Shown piece by piece: positions 16,112-24,080 of a DNA stretch of 42,862 nt. The notes beneath the pieces are model-generated. The model had not been told where the DNA came from. It did not search any database and worked only from the letters and a program-made list of their open reading frames with translations. Source of the DNA: a bacterium. GTDB lineage: Bacteria; Planctomycetota; Planctomycetia; Gemmatales; Gemmataceae. Location: NCBI GenBank assembly GCA_017308215.1, contig JAFKFQ010000408.1:40809-83670 (forward strand). Direction: 5' to 3'. Both the position numbers and the translations under genes were made by a program. Numbering within the stretch: the stretch's first letter is position 1; every line of letters begins with the position of its first letter.

Positions 16112-16130
16112 GTCCACCGCACCTCCGTGG

Positions 16131-16946
16131 TCAACCGACCGGCTGGTAGAAGCCGCCCTTCAGCTCCTCCGCCCGGCGGAACGTGTCGTCCAGGTTGATC
16201 GTCGATTCCGCCGCGCCGAGGAGCAGGTGGCCGTCCGGCCGCAGCACCCGGGCCACGCGGCCGAGGACCGCCTTCTTCGTGCCCACGTCGAAGTAGATCA
16301 TCACGTTCCGCAGGAACACCAGGTCGAACCGCGGGAACGGCGGCCACTCGCGCACCAGGTTCAGCTCGCGGAACTCGACCATCCGCCGCACGTCGTCGGC
16401 CAGCTCCCAGACGCCGGCGTGCTGGCGGAAGTACTTCAGCAGCAGCGCCGCCGGCAGCCCGCGGTTCACCTCCAACTGACTGTACCGCCCGTCCCGCGCC
16501 CGCCCCAGCACCTCCGCCGACAGGTCCGTCGCCAGGATGCCGACGCGCCACCCGGCGAGCGCCGGGAAGTGCTCCCGCAGCAGGATCGCCAGGCTGTACG
16601 GCTCCTGCCCGGTCGAGCACGCGGCGCACCACACGTCCAGCCGCCGCTCGGCCGCCCGCCGGCGGATCAGCTCCGGCAGCACGGCCCGCCGCAGCGTGTC
16701 GAACGGCTGCACGTCGCGGAAGAACAGCGTCTCCGTCGTCACCATCGCTTCCACGACACGGGTGCCGAGCCCGGCGTCGCGGCCGGTCCGCAGTCGGCCG
16801 ACCAGTTCGCCCACCGACCCGAGCTGGAGCCGGGCCGCGAGCGGGCCGAGGCGGGATTCGACGAGGTACTCCTTCCCCGCGTCCAGCACGATGGCGCTGC
16901 GGTCGCGGACGAACCGGCACACGTACTCGAAGTCCTGGGCGGTCAT
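16131..16946 (-). CDS. cheR: CheR chemoreceptor methyltransferase
   Basis: A 271-residue protein of normal CheR length. The N-terminal helical domain (FEYVCRFVRDRSAIVLDAGK, ESRLGPLAARL) is followed by TTETLFFRDVQPFDTL and the SAM-binding loop WCAACSTGQEPYSLAI. Further motifs are ILATDLSAEVLGRARDGRYS, FDLVFLRNVMIYF and GHLLLGAAEST. It transfers methyl groups from S-adenosylmethionine to glutamates of chemoreceptors such as the MCP of this operon. The start ATG overlaps the CheB stop by four bases (ATGA), so the two are translationally coupled. No TPR or CheW-binding extension is present. Confidence 0.95.
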   Translation of the reverse strand: MTAQDFEYVCRFVRDRSAIVLDAGKEYLVESRLGPLAARLQLGSVGELVGRLRTGRDAGLGTRVVEAMVTTETLFFRDVQPFDTLRRAVLPELIRRRAAERRLDVWCAACSTGQEPYSLAILLREHFPALAGWRVGILATDLSAEVLGRARDGRYSQLEVNRGLPAALLLKYFRQHAGVWELADDVRRMVEFRELNLVREWPPFPRFDLVFLRNVMIYFDVGTKKAVLGRVARVLRPDGHLLLGAAESTINLDDTFRRAEELKGGFYQPVG

Positions 16947-18001
16947 CGGCCGCCCTCCCGGCCGACGCGGGCGCGCCGCACGACCTCGTGCGCGAGTTGG
17001 GCCGGCGGCAGGACGCGGTCCGCGAGCCCGGCGCGGGCCACGGCCCCCGGCATCCCCCACACCACGGAGGTCGCCTCGTCCTGCACGATCACCCGCCCTC
17101 CGGCCGCGCGGATCGCCTCGCAGCCGCGCAGGCCGTCCTGCCCCATGCCGGTCAACACGACGCCGAGTGCGGCCGGGCCGAACGCCGCGGCGACCGACCG
17201 GAACAGGACGTCCGCGGCCGGGCGACACGAGTTCTCGGGCGGCTCCTGGTTCACCGCCACCCGCACGCCGGCGGCGTCGCGGACAACGACCAGGTGGTAG
17301 TCGCCGGGCGCGATCCAGGCGTGCCCGGGGGGCAGCGCGCCGCCGGCCCGCCCCTCCTCCACGCGGACCGCGAACCGGACCGACAGCCGCTCGGCGAGCT
17401 GGCGCGTGAACATCGGGGGCATGTGCTGGGCGATCACGACCGGGACCGGGAGGTCGGCAGGGAAGCCGGCGAACAGCTCGGCGAGCGCGTTCGGCCCGCC
17501 GGTGGACGCCGCGACCGCCACCACATCGATACGGCCGGTCGCGGGCACCACCCCCGCGGGTGGTGGCGAGGGCGGGGGCGGGGTCGCGGGGCGAGCGCAC
17601 AGCGCCTTGATCCCAGGGATCAGGTCCTCGCGGATGACGCGCAGCGAGGCGTCGAGGCCGCCGGCGGTCGGCGCCGGCTTCGGGAAGTAGTCGGTGGCGC
17701 CGAGGGCGAGGGCGTCGAGGGTCGCGGCCGCACCGCGCTCGGTCACCGCGCTGAACATGATGACCGGCAGTTTCGGGTGGGTCTTGCGGATCTCGCGGAG
17801 CGTCGCCAGGCCGTCGAGCTCGGGCATCTCCACGTCGAGGACGACCAGATCCGGCACGGTCTGAGCCAGCTTGGCGAGGGCGATGCGGCCGTTGGCCGCG
17901 GTGCCGACGACCTCCAGGGCCGGGTCGGCGGAGAGCTCCCCGGCCACCGCGCGGCGGAAGACGGCCGAGTCGTCGACGATCAGGACGCGGATCGCGGGCA
18001 C
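16943..18001 (-). CDS. cheB: CheB protein-glutamate methylesterase/response regulator
   Basis: An N-terminal receiver (IRVLIVDDSAVFRR, Asp56 in VVLDVEMPELDG, Lys in DYFPKP) is joined by a Pro-rich linker (about residues 135-150) to a methylesterase domain. The catalytic triad is visible: Ser in VAASTGGPN, His in VIAQHMPPMFT and Asp in TGMGQDGLRG. PENSCRPAADVLF is the conserved substrate-side segment. It removes methyl groups from (or deamidates) receptors once phosphorylated by CheA, giving adaptation. The ATG is 2 bases after the cheY stop. Length is 352 residues, as usual. Confidence 0.96.
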   Translation of the reverse strand: MPAIRVLIVDDSAVFRRAVAGELSADPALEVVGTAANGRIALAKLAQTVPDLVVLDVEMPELDGLATLREIRKTHPKLPVIMFSAVTERGAAATLDALALGATDYFPKPAPTAGGLDASLRVIREDLIPGIKALCARPATPPPPSPPPAGVVPATGRIDVVAVAASTGGPNALAELFAGFPADLPVPVVIAQHMPPMFTRQLAERLSVRFAVRVEEGRAGGALPPGHAWIAPGDYHLVVVRDAAGVRVAVNQEPPENSCRPAADVLFRSVAAAFGPAALGVVLTGMGQDGLRGCEAIRAAGGRVIVQDEATSVVWGMPGAVARAGLADRVLPPAQLAHEVVRRARVGREGGR

Positions 18002-18003
18002 GG

Positions 18004-18375
18004 CTACTCCCCGAGTACGCCGAGGAGGCTCAACTTGGCGACGAGGATTTCGCGGGTGAACGGCTTCATCACGTACTCGTCCGCGCCGGCCGCCAGGGCG
18101 CGGGCCACCTGCACCTGCTCGGTCTCGGTGGTGACCATGACGACGCGCACGCCGTCGTAGGCCCGGTCGGCGCGGACGGCGGTGATGAACTCGAGGCCGT
18201 CCATTTCGGGCATGTTCCAGTCCACGAGGACGAGACCGACGTCCGGCGTGCGGGCGAGACAGGCGAGCCCGGCCCGGCCGTCGCCGGCCTCGGACACGGC
18301 GAAGCCCTCGTCGCGGAGCGTCTTGCCGATGATGGCCCGGACGGTCCGGGAGTCGTCGATCACGAGCGCGTGCAT
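18004..18375 (-). CDS. cheY: CheY-type single-domain response regulator
   Basis: A 123-residue receiver without output domain: acidic pair in LVIDDSRTVR, phospho-acceptor Asp52 in VLVDWNMPEMDG, Thr in MVTTETE and Lys in YVMKPFT. All key residues are present, so it should accept phosphate from CheA. It starts at ATG 18375 and ends 2 bases before cheB. A 104-bp gap with a GC hairpin separates it from the MCP gene, the largest gap in the operon. Targets could be a flagellar or pilus motor or, given the context, the operon's Ser/Thr kinase. The sequence does not tell which. Confidence 0.94.
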   Translation of the reverse strand: MHALVIDDSRTVRAIIGKTLRDEGFAVSEAGDGRAGLACLARTPDVGLVLVDWNMPEMDGLEFITAVRADRAYDGVRVVMVTTETEQVQVARALAAGADEYVMKPFTREILVAKLSLLGVLGE

Positions 18376-18435
18376 GCGCGGCTCCTCCCCGGCGGCCAGA
18401 TTCTGGGGACGGGATCGAGCGTCTGCTGATCGGTG

Positions 18436-18456
18436 GGACCGGCGTCCCGCCGGTCC
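18436..18456 (-). other. Intercistronic GC hairpin between MCP and cheY genes
   Basis: GGACCGGC and GCCGGTCC pair perfectly around a 5-base loop in the only sizeable gap of the operon. No T-run follows on the minus strand, so it is more likely an RNA-stability or processing element, or chance, than a terminator. Confidence 0.4.
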
Positions 18457-18479
18457 GGGCGACGACCGGCCGGACCGGC

Positions 18480-20093
18480 TCAGTGCTTGAACCCGCTGAC
18501 CAACTGTTGTAGGTCGCTCGCCATCCGGGAGAGAGCGTCGGCCGAGCGCATTGTCTCGCCGGCGCCCTCCGTCGTCCCGCGGGCGGCGTGGGCCACGCCG
18601 GTGATGTTCTGCGCGATCTCGTTGCTCCCCTTCGCCGCCTCCGTCACGCTCCGGCTGATCTCCCCCGTCGTCGCCGTCTGCTCCTCGACGGCGCTGGCGA
18701 TGGTGTTCAGGATGTCGTTGATCTCGGCGATCACCTTGCCGATCTGGCCGATCGCCTCGACCGCGCCGCGGGTGTCGCCCTGGATCGCCTCGATCTTCCG
18801 GCCGATGTCCTCGGTCGCCCGGGCCGTCTGCTTGGCCAGCTCCTTCACCTCGTTGGCGACCACCGCGAACCCCTTCCCCGCCTCCCCGGCCCGCGCCGCC
18901 TCGATCGTCGCGTTCAGGGCCAGCAAGTTCGTCTGCTGGGCGATCGACGTGATGACCTTCACCACGTTCCCGATCGCGGCGCTGCTCTCGCCGAGCTTCG
19001 CCACGGTGTCGTTCGTCCGGTCGGCGATCTTCACCGCGGACGTGGCCACCTTCGTCGCCTCGTGCGCGCTGCGGGCGATCTCCCGGATGCTCGCCCCCAT
19101 CTCCTCGGCCCCGGTGGCGACGGTGGCGACGCTCGTGCTCACCTGCTCCGCGGCCGCCGACGCCACCCCGGCCTGGGCCGCCGTCTCCTCGGCGTTCGCG
19201 GCCATCTGCTGGCTCACCCCGCCGAGCTGGCGGGACGCCGCGGCCAGGGTCGTGGCGCTCTCGGCCACCCGCCGCAGCACGCCTTCCACGTCGAGCCGGA
19301 GCCGCACCTGCGCGGTCACGTCCGAGGCGTACTTTACCACCTTCACCGCCCGCCCGGTGCGGTCGGTCACCGGGGTATAGCTCCCCTGAATCCACACCTC
19401 GCGGCCGCCCTTGGCGACGCGGCGGAACTCGCCCGCCTGGTACTCGCCCCGGCCGAGCCGCGCCCAGAACTCGGCGTACCCCGGGCCGGTCCGCGTCGCG
19501 TCGTCCACGAACATGCCGTGGTGCCGGCCCCTCACCTCGTCGGCGGTGTAGCCCATCACCCGCAGGAAGTTGTCGTTCGCCGCCAGGACCGTGCCGTCCA
19601 TCTTGAACTCGATCACCGCCTGCGACCGGTCGATGGCGTCGAGCATGGCCGCCAGGCGGGCCTGCTCCGCGCGGGCGGCGGTCATGTCCTCCCAGTGGAC
19701 GACGTAGCCCGCGACCTCGCCGCCGGCGCCGTACACGCCGTTGATCCGGGCGTGGAGCGTGATCGGCCCGAAGGTGAACTCGGCCTGGTGGGGCAGGGCG
19801 GAGCGGTTGTGGAGGACGCGCTCGATGGCCCGCGGGTCGCGGTGGAACCGGTGGATGGACCCGCCGAGGAGGTCGTCCACGCCGACGCCGAACCCCTTCC
19901 GCAGCTCGCCCTCCATGCCGCGGAGCGTCTCCAGCGCCCGCACGTTGGCGTACACGAGGGTGAGGTTCGGGTCGGCGAAGAAGACGTTGGCCTGGACGGC
20001 GTCGAACGCCGCCCGCAGGAACTCGGCGGTGGCGAGCGGGCCGGCGGGTTTCGCGGCGGCCGGGCGGGTGCGGGGCTTCTTCGGCGGCGGCAT
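18480..20093 (-). CDS. Soluble methyl-accepting chemotaxis protein with two PAS domains
   Basis: The 537-residue protein has no membrane segment, so it is a cytoplasmic receptor. After a basic Pro/Ala N-terminus there are two PAS domains: the first about residues 20-140 ([20 protein letters not shown]), the second about 145-265 ([20 protein letters not shown], with PAC-like [20 protein letters not shown]). The signalling domain follows, with the hairpin tip around [19 protein letters not shown] and [16 protein letters not shown], flanked by Ala/Thr/Glu-rich methylation-type helices. It ends in SGFKH and lacks a CheR-binding pentapeptide. PAS domains often bind heme, flavin or small molecules; no ligand residue can be assigned here. 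It would control CheA and be modified by CheR and CheB of the same operon. Confidence 0.95.
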   Translation of the reverse strand: MPPPKKPRTRPAAAKPAGPLATAEFLRAAFDAVQANVFFADPNLTLVYANVRALETLRGMEGELRKGFGVGVDDLLGGSIHRFHRDPRAIERVLHNRSALPHQAEFTFGPITLHARINGVYGAGGEVAGYVVHWEDMTAARAEQARLAAMLDAIDRSQAVIEFKMDGTVLAANDNFLRVMGYTADEVRGRHHGMFVDDATRTGPGYAEFWARLGRGEYQAGEFRRVAKGGREVWIQGSYTPVTDRTGRAVKVVKYASDVTAQVRLRLDVEGVLRRVAESATTLAAASRQLGGVSQQMAANAEETAAQAGVASAAAEQVSTSVATVATGAEEMGASIREIARSAHEATKVATSAVKIADRTNDTVAKLGESSAAIGNVVKVITSIAQQTNLLALNATIEAARAGEAGKGFAVVANEVKELAKQTARATEDIGRKIEAIQGDTRGAVEAIGQIGKVIAEINDILNTIASAVEEQTATTGEISRSVTEAAKGSNEIAQNITGVAHAARGTTEGAGETMRSADALSRMASDLQQLVSGFKH

Positions 20094-20114
20094 GAGCAGC
20101 TCGGTGGGGAAGGG

Positions 20115-20597
20115 TCAATCGGGGGCGCGGGCGTCGGCGAGGTCCACGGCCCGGTCGGTGTCGAGGATCAGCAGCAGCCGGCCGTCCAACTTGTACGCCC
20201 CGCGGATCAGCCCGCGGGCCGGGCCGGCGAGCGTCTCCGGCGACCGCTCGAACGCCGCCTCGGGGACGTCCAGTACGTCCCCGATCTCGTCCACCAGCAG
20301 GCTCACCGCCCCGTCGTCGGTCCGCACGACGACGTTCACCGGCGGGTCGCCGTCCGGGCGGTCGGGCAGGTCGAGGCGGCGGCGCAGGTCGAGGGCGGTG
20401 ACGATCTGGCCGCGCAGGTTGATCAGCCCGCGGGTCGGCGGCCATACGAACTCGGGTGGTTGACAACCGGTCGCAGGTTGACGGCAGGCACCTGGCCCAA
20501 CGACCCGCCGGCTGACGGCCTTCGCCCCGGCCGTGGTCGCTTGGAATGGTCCGGCGATGCGCCCCGACCGGTCATCGGACCAGTACGAAAGCCCCAA
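20115..20597 (-). CDS. cheW: CheW coupling protein with degraded N-terminal half
   Basis: The C-terminal 105 residues are clearly CheW: TRGLINLRGQIVTALDLRRR, VNVVVRTDDGAVSLLVDEIG, LDVPEAAF, LIRGAYKLDGRLLLILDTD. The first 55 residues in the same frame (WSDDRSGRIAGPFQ and on) show none of the expected N-terminal beta-barrel strands. An alternative frame just upstream of about 20425 gives TTRVRMAADP, close to the expected segment before RGLINLRG, so a single-base change near there is likely. The only in-frame start is TTG 20597, five bases after the cheA stop, without a ribosome site. CheW normally bridges CheA and receptors. This copy has lost about half of its fold and may not work, or the damage may be a sequence error. 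Confidence 0.7.
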   Translation of the reverse strand: MGLSYWSDDRSGRIAGPFQATTAGAKAVSRRVVGPGACRQPATGCQPPEFVWPPTRGLINLRGQIVTALDLRRRLDLPDRPDGDPPVNVVVRTDDGAVSLLVDEIGDVLDVPEAAFERSPETLAGPARGLIRGAYKLDGRLLLILDTDRAVDLADARAPD

Positions 20598-20601
20598 GCC
20601 G

Positions 20602-22809
20602 TCAGGCGCCCGGGTGCGCCGCCCGGACGACCGCCGCGATGTCCAGGAACTCGGTCACCCGGTCTTGTACGACGGCCGTGAACAACACCCCCGCGCGGCG
20701 GGCCGGGGCACGGGCAGTCACGGCCTCTTCCACCACGTCCAGCAACCGGTTCACCACCAGCCCGACGCGCCGCCCGTCGGCCGCACACACGGCCACCTGA
20801 AGGTCGCGCGGCTCGGCCGGGCCGGCCCGGCGCTTCGCGGCCCGCTTCCGGCGCCCCGGCCGCGCGGCGCGGACGAGAGGGAGGATTTCGCCCCGGTACT
20901 GCACCACGTTCCGCCCGCCGACGCGCTCGACCGCCTCGCGCGGGAACTCTTCCAGCCGGTCCACCGCAGCCAGCGGGATCGCCATCCGCCCGCCGCCGGA
21001 CGCGACCAGCAACACCGTCTCGCGGGCCTGCGCCGCCGCCGCGACCGCCGACGGCCGCTCGGCCACGACCCGCTCCCGCGACCCGGACGCCGCCCCGGCC
21101 CGCTGCGCCAGCCCGAGCACGTCCAGGATTAGCGCCACCCGGCCGTCGCCGAGGATCGTCGCCCCGGAAAACGCGGCGGACCCTTTCAGCTGCTTCCGCA
21201 GTGGCTTCACCACGATCTCGCCGGTGTCGTGGATGTCGTCCACCACAAGCCCGAACGGCCGGTCGTCGGCCTGGATCACGACCACGGTCGCGTCGCCGCC
21301 GGCCGGCCGCGCGGATTCCACCCGCAGGAGTTGGTCGAGGTAGACGAGCGGGAGCAGGTTGCCGCGGAGGCGGTAGACCGGCGCCCCGTGGACGTACTCG
21401 ACCCCGGTGTGGGCCTGCTCGCCGTCGAGCCGTACCAGTTCCAACAGGCTCACCTGTGGGATGCAATACCGGTCGCCGCCGCAGGTGACCGTCAGCGCCG
21501 GAATGATCGCCAGGGTGAGCGGGATCCTCATGCTCACCGTCGTGCCGCCGCCGTGCCGGCTCTCCAGGTCCACGGTGCCGCCGATCTTCTCCACGTTCGT
21601 CCGTACCACGTCCATGCCGACCCCGCGGCCGGAGAAGTGGGTGACGCGGTCGGCGGTCGAGAAGCCGGGGAGGAAGACCAGGTTCACCAGATCGCGGTCG
21701 GACAGGCGGGCGGCCTGGTCGGGGGTCACGTGCCCGGCCGCGACCGCCTTCGCGCGGACCCGGGCGGGGTCGATGCCGCCGCCGTCGTCGGCCACGCGGA
21801 TGACCACCTTGCCGCCCTCGTGTGCGGCGTGGAGGTGGAGCCGGCCCTCGGCCGGCTTGCCGCGGGCGGCGCGGGCGGCCGGCGGCTCGATGCCGTGATC
21901 GACCGCGTTCCGCACGATGTGCGTCAGCGGGTCGCGGATGGCCTCGACGATGGACTTGTCGAGGTCCGTGTCGCCGCCGTCGAGGTCGAGCCGGACCAGC
22001 TTGCCGCACGCCGCGGCGAGGTCGCGGACGATCCGCGGGAACTTCCCCCACAGCGTCCCGACCGGCTGCATTCGCGTTTTCATCACGCCGGCCTGGAGCT
22101 CGGTCGTGAGCAGGTCGAGCCGCTGCACGGGGCCGTGGAGCGCCGGATCCTCGCGCGCCGCCCGGAACCCGACGAGTTGGTTGCGCGCCAGCACCAGTTC
22201 GCCGACCAGCGTCATCAGGTTGTCGAGGAGCCCGACGTCCACGCGGATGCTGCCGTCCGACACGGCCGAGTGGCGCCCGTCGGCCGGCTCCGGGATCACC
22301 ACCGAGACGGCCGGCTCTGGGATCGTCATTGAGACGGCCGCGGGCGCCGGGATCGGCGGCGATTCGGGCGGCGGGACCAGGACACGGGTCGGCCCGACGA
22401 CGACGGGCGGGGGCGGTGCCCGGTGGCTACCGGCCCCCTTCGTGAGTGCTTCGAGGTTGCGGATCAGGTCGGAGAAGTCCGCCTCTTCCTCCTGTCCGGT
22501 CGCCTCCAGCCCGGCGAGCATCTTGCGGACCGCGTCCACGACCGCGAGCAGGGCGGTGGCGATCTCGGGGTTGAAGGTCAGTTCGCCGCCGCGGAGGCGG
22601 GTGAGGAGGTTCTCGCCGGCGTGCGAGACGGTCTGCAGCCGGGCGAGCCCTAGAAATCCGGCCGTGCCCTTGACGGTGTGGAGCGCGCGGAACACCCGGG
22701 CGAGCGTCTCGCGATCGGCAGAGTCCTTTTCGAGGGCGACGAGATCCAGATCGAGTTGCGCCAGGCTCTCGTGTGTCTCGACGATGAAGTCACGGATGAT
22801 GTCGTTCAC
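20602..22809 (-). CDS. cheA: CheA histidine kinase with two C-terminal CheW-like domains
   Basis: Domains in order: P1/Hpt (residues 1-105; phospho-His44 in FRALHTVKGTAGFLG); a Pro-rich linker where a P2 CheY-docking domain is usually found; P3 dimerisation helices (VDVGLLDNLMTLVGELVLAR); the ATPase domain with N box (HIVRNAVDHGIE), G1 (VADDGGGIDP), F box (FLPGFSTAD) and G2 (GRGVGMDVV). The CheW-like P5 domain follows (TVTCGGDRYCIPQVSLLELV, PLVYLDQLL, LVVDDIHDTGEIVVKPL). Then, unusually, there is a second CheW-like domain at the C-terminus (VLLVASGGGRMAIPLAAVDR, RGEILPLVRA, RVGLVVNRLLDVVEEAV). The GTG at 22809 is chosen because it begins MNDIIRDFIVETHESL; a GTG at 22890 is possible. It is the first gene of the operon and its phosphate goes to CheY and CheB. 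735 residues. Confidence 0.95.
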   Translation of the reverse strand: MNDIIRDFIVETHESLAQLDLDLVALEKDSADRETLARVFRALHTVKGTAGFLGLARLQTVSHAGENLLTRLRGGELTFNPEIATALLAVVDAVRKMLAGLEATGQEEEADFSDLIRNLEALTKGAGSHRAPPPPVVVGPTRVLVPPPESPPIPAPAAVSMTIPEPAVSVVIPEPADGRHSAVSDGSIRVDVGLLDNLMTLVGELVLARNQLVGFRAAREDPALHGPVQRLDLLTTELQAGVMKTRMQPVGTLWGKFPRIVRDLAAACGKLVRLDLDGGDTDLDKSIVEAIRDPLTHIVRNAVDHGIEPPAARAARGKPAEGRLHLHAAHEGGKVVIRVADDGGGIDPARVRAKAVAAGHVTPDQAARLSDRDLVNLVFLPGFSTADRVTHFSGRGVGMDVVRTNVEKIGGTVDLESRHGGGTTVSMRIPLTLAIIPALTVTCGGDRYCIPQVSLLELVRLDGEQAHTGVEYVHGAPVYRLRGNLLPLVYLDQLLRVESARPAGGDATVVVIQADDRPFGLVVDDIHDTGEIVVKPLRKQLKGSAAFSGATILGDGRVALILDVLGLAQRAGAASGSRERVVAERPSAVAAAAQARETVLLVASGGGRMAIPLAAVDRLEEFPREAVERVGGRNVVQYRGEILPLVRAARPGRRKRAAKRRAGPAEPRDLQVAVCAADGRRVGLVVNRLLDVVEEAVTARAPARRAGVLFTAVVQDRVTEFLDIAAVVRAAHPGA

Positions 22810-23108
22810 GGTGCGGTTCTCGCGCGCCGGTTCCCTCACCCGGGTGCGGGTGTCTCTGCCATATCCCTGGACGAAGGCGGCTCTGGACACCTTTTTAACA
22901 GATGGGTGACCTGCCGCAACCGATCGGTTTCAACGAATCCGAAATTCCTGTGGGTGGGCGCCGGCAGACTCGCGAGATCGCGGGGTATTAGAATGCGACG
23001 GCCTGACGCGGAAACGCGGGGGCGTCCCGTCATACCCGGGGACACAAAAGTTCACGGATTCTGGGAGACGAGCCTGGGTTCAACAAGTGGAGCGCGTTCG
23101 CCACAACC

Positions 23109-23160
23109 AAGCGTGTCGTCCATGTGGGCCGCGACCGCGGCCCACATGGACGACACGCTT
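23109..23160. repeat. Perfect 25-bp inverted repeat with 2-base loop
   Basis: Left arm 23109-23133 and right arm 23136-23160 are exact reverse complements around the dinucleotide AC. The arm starts AAGCGTGTCGTCC. It lies where the last membrane helix of the decayed P-type ATPase would be encoded. No T-run adjoins it. A hairpin this long and perfect in coding remnant suggests a palindrome-forming mutation (strand switch) rather than a terminator. Confidence 0.9.
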
Positions 23161-23223
23161 GTCAGCGTCAGCACCAGGAACACCGCCTTCTCGTCGAGGG
23201 CAAAGACGATGTTCTGTCGGATC

Positions 23224-23263
23224 ACCGTGGCTCGCCCGCTCAGAGTGGCGGGCGAGCCACGGT
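23224..23263. repeat. Perfect 16-bp inverted repeat with 8-base loop
   Basis: Arms ACCGTGGCTCGCCCGC (23224-23239) and its exact reverse complement (23248-23263). It coincides with the frame change inside the ATPase remnant, between the DDLAKLP and VIRQNI segments. Confidence 0.9.
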
Positions 23264-23598
23264 AGCTTCGCCAGGTCGTCCGACATCGGCGCGACCGTAG
23301 CCCGGCCCATCGCCGGGGCATCGTTCACCCCGTCGCCGACCATCGCCACGGCGCCATACTTCGCCACCAACTCTCCCACCTTCGCCACCTTGCCCGGCGG
23401 CAGAAGTTCGGCGTACACCTTGTCCACGCCGGTTGTGCGGGCGACGGCCGCGGCCGTGCCGAGGTTGTTGATGGTAAGAATGACGAAGTTTTGAATATAC
23501 GTCCACGCAGAGGTCGCGACCCTCGCCGGGCCTGGGGGCGGACCGTAGGGCATCGGCGGTAGACGTTCTTGCTGATGACGAACGCGGGCGGGTCGGCA

Positions 23599-23838
23599 TT
23601 ACCGGATGCGCGCCAGTCGGATCAGGTCCCGCAGCCGGCCAAGTTGCTCGTCCTTGTGGGCGTAATCGATCAGCACGTTGAGGTCCGCCCCGCCTTGGTC
23701 GAAGGGCGTGATGGGAATCCAGGCGTCGAAGCCGGGACGTGCGGGGTCGAAGGCGTGGACCCGGGCGGCGTACCGGAGGAGCTCGGGGGTGACATCGGTG
23801 ACCGGGACCGCGGCCGCGGGGGTGAGCTTGGCTGTCAT
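23599..23838 (-). CDS. Small hypothetical protein or gene fragment
   Basis: About 80 residues, with ATG 23838 (a GTG lies directly before it at 23841). The sequence reads as a real folded protein: DVTPELLRYAARVHAFDPA, FDAWIPITPFDQGGADLN, then an acidic-basic helix (KDEQLGRLRDLIRLARIR) at the end. There is no membrane segment. No family is recognised. The ribosome site is weak (TAGGTG), so it could also be the surviving C-terminal part of a larger gene. It stands next to the decayed ATPase, in the same direction. Confidence 0.5.
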   Translation of the reverse strand: MTAKLTPAAAVPVTDVTPELLRYAARVHAFDPARPGFDAWIPITPFDQGGADLNVLIDYAHKDEQLGRLRDLIRLARIR

Positions 23839-23943
23839 CACCTAGACAATCGGGACCAGCGTCCAGAACCGGACACGGAATCCAGATTTTTCCTTCAGCC
23901 GAATTCGGTCTGACGATCGTAACATTGCGGCCGCGGGATGGGG

Positions 23944-23981
23944 GTCTCATTTCGGGCCGTCGTCCCGGCCCGAAATGAGAC
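23944..23981. repeat. Perfect 16-bp inverted repeat with 6-base loop
   Basis: GTCTCATTTCGGGCCG (23944-23959) and its exact reverse complement (23966-23981). It lies about 100 bp upstream of the coiled-coil gene at 24081, in a non-coding stretch of lower GC than the surroundings. No T-run follows on either strand. It could be an operator, an RNA hairpin, or a copy of a dispersed repeat. Confidence 0.85.
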
Positions 23982-24080
23982 GCCTCCGGCAGCGTTTTCT
24001 TCGGGGCTGGCGGACGTGCATCGGTCCGTCGGCGGACAACGCCCCAGCGGGGGCAGCTTGAGATCCCAGGAGGGTGTGGC

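Larger units (their letters stand above)
23109..23505 (-). pseudogene. Remnant of a heavy-metal P1B-type ATPase
   Basis: On the minus strand, 23505 to about 23260 reads FVILTINNLGTAAAVART, YAELLPPGKVAKVGELVAK, then the hinge motif MVGDGVNDAPAMGRA and MSDDLAKLPWLARHS. The frame then changes and continues as VIRQNIVFALDEKAVFLVLT and SSMWAAVAAHMDDTL to about 23109. This order (phosphate-domain end, hinge, two last membrane helices) is that of CadA/ZntA/HMA-type metal exporters. The N-terminal two thirds and the extreme C-terminus are missing, and FVILTINN stands in place of the usual MLTGDN. It is not functional. The frame break lies exactly at one perfect hairpin (23224-23263) and the C-terminal break at another (23109-23160). 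Confidence 0.8.

Noticed and set aside
15087..18160. Long plus-strand open frames across cheR, cheB and the kinase (up to about 700 codons)
   Set aside because: They mirror the clear minus-strand genes and show repetitive Arg/Gly/His/Pro composition without motifs.
18588..20681. Plus-strand open frame of about 700 codons opposite the MCP gene
   Set aside because: Shadow of the MCP coding frame; no start context or domain.
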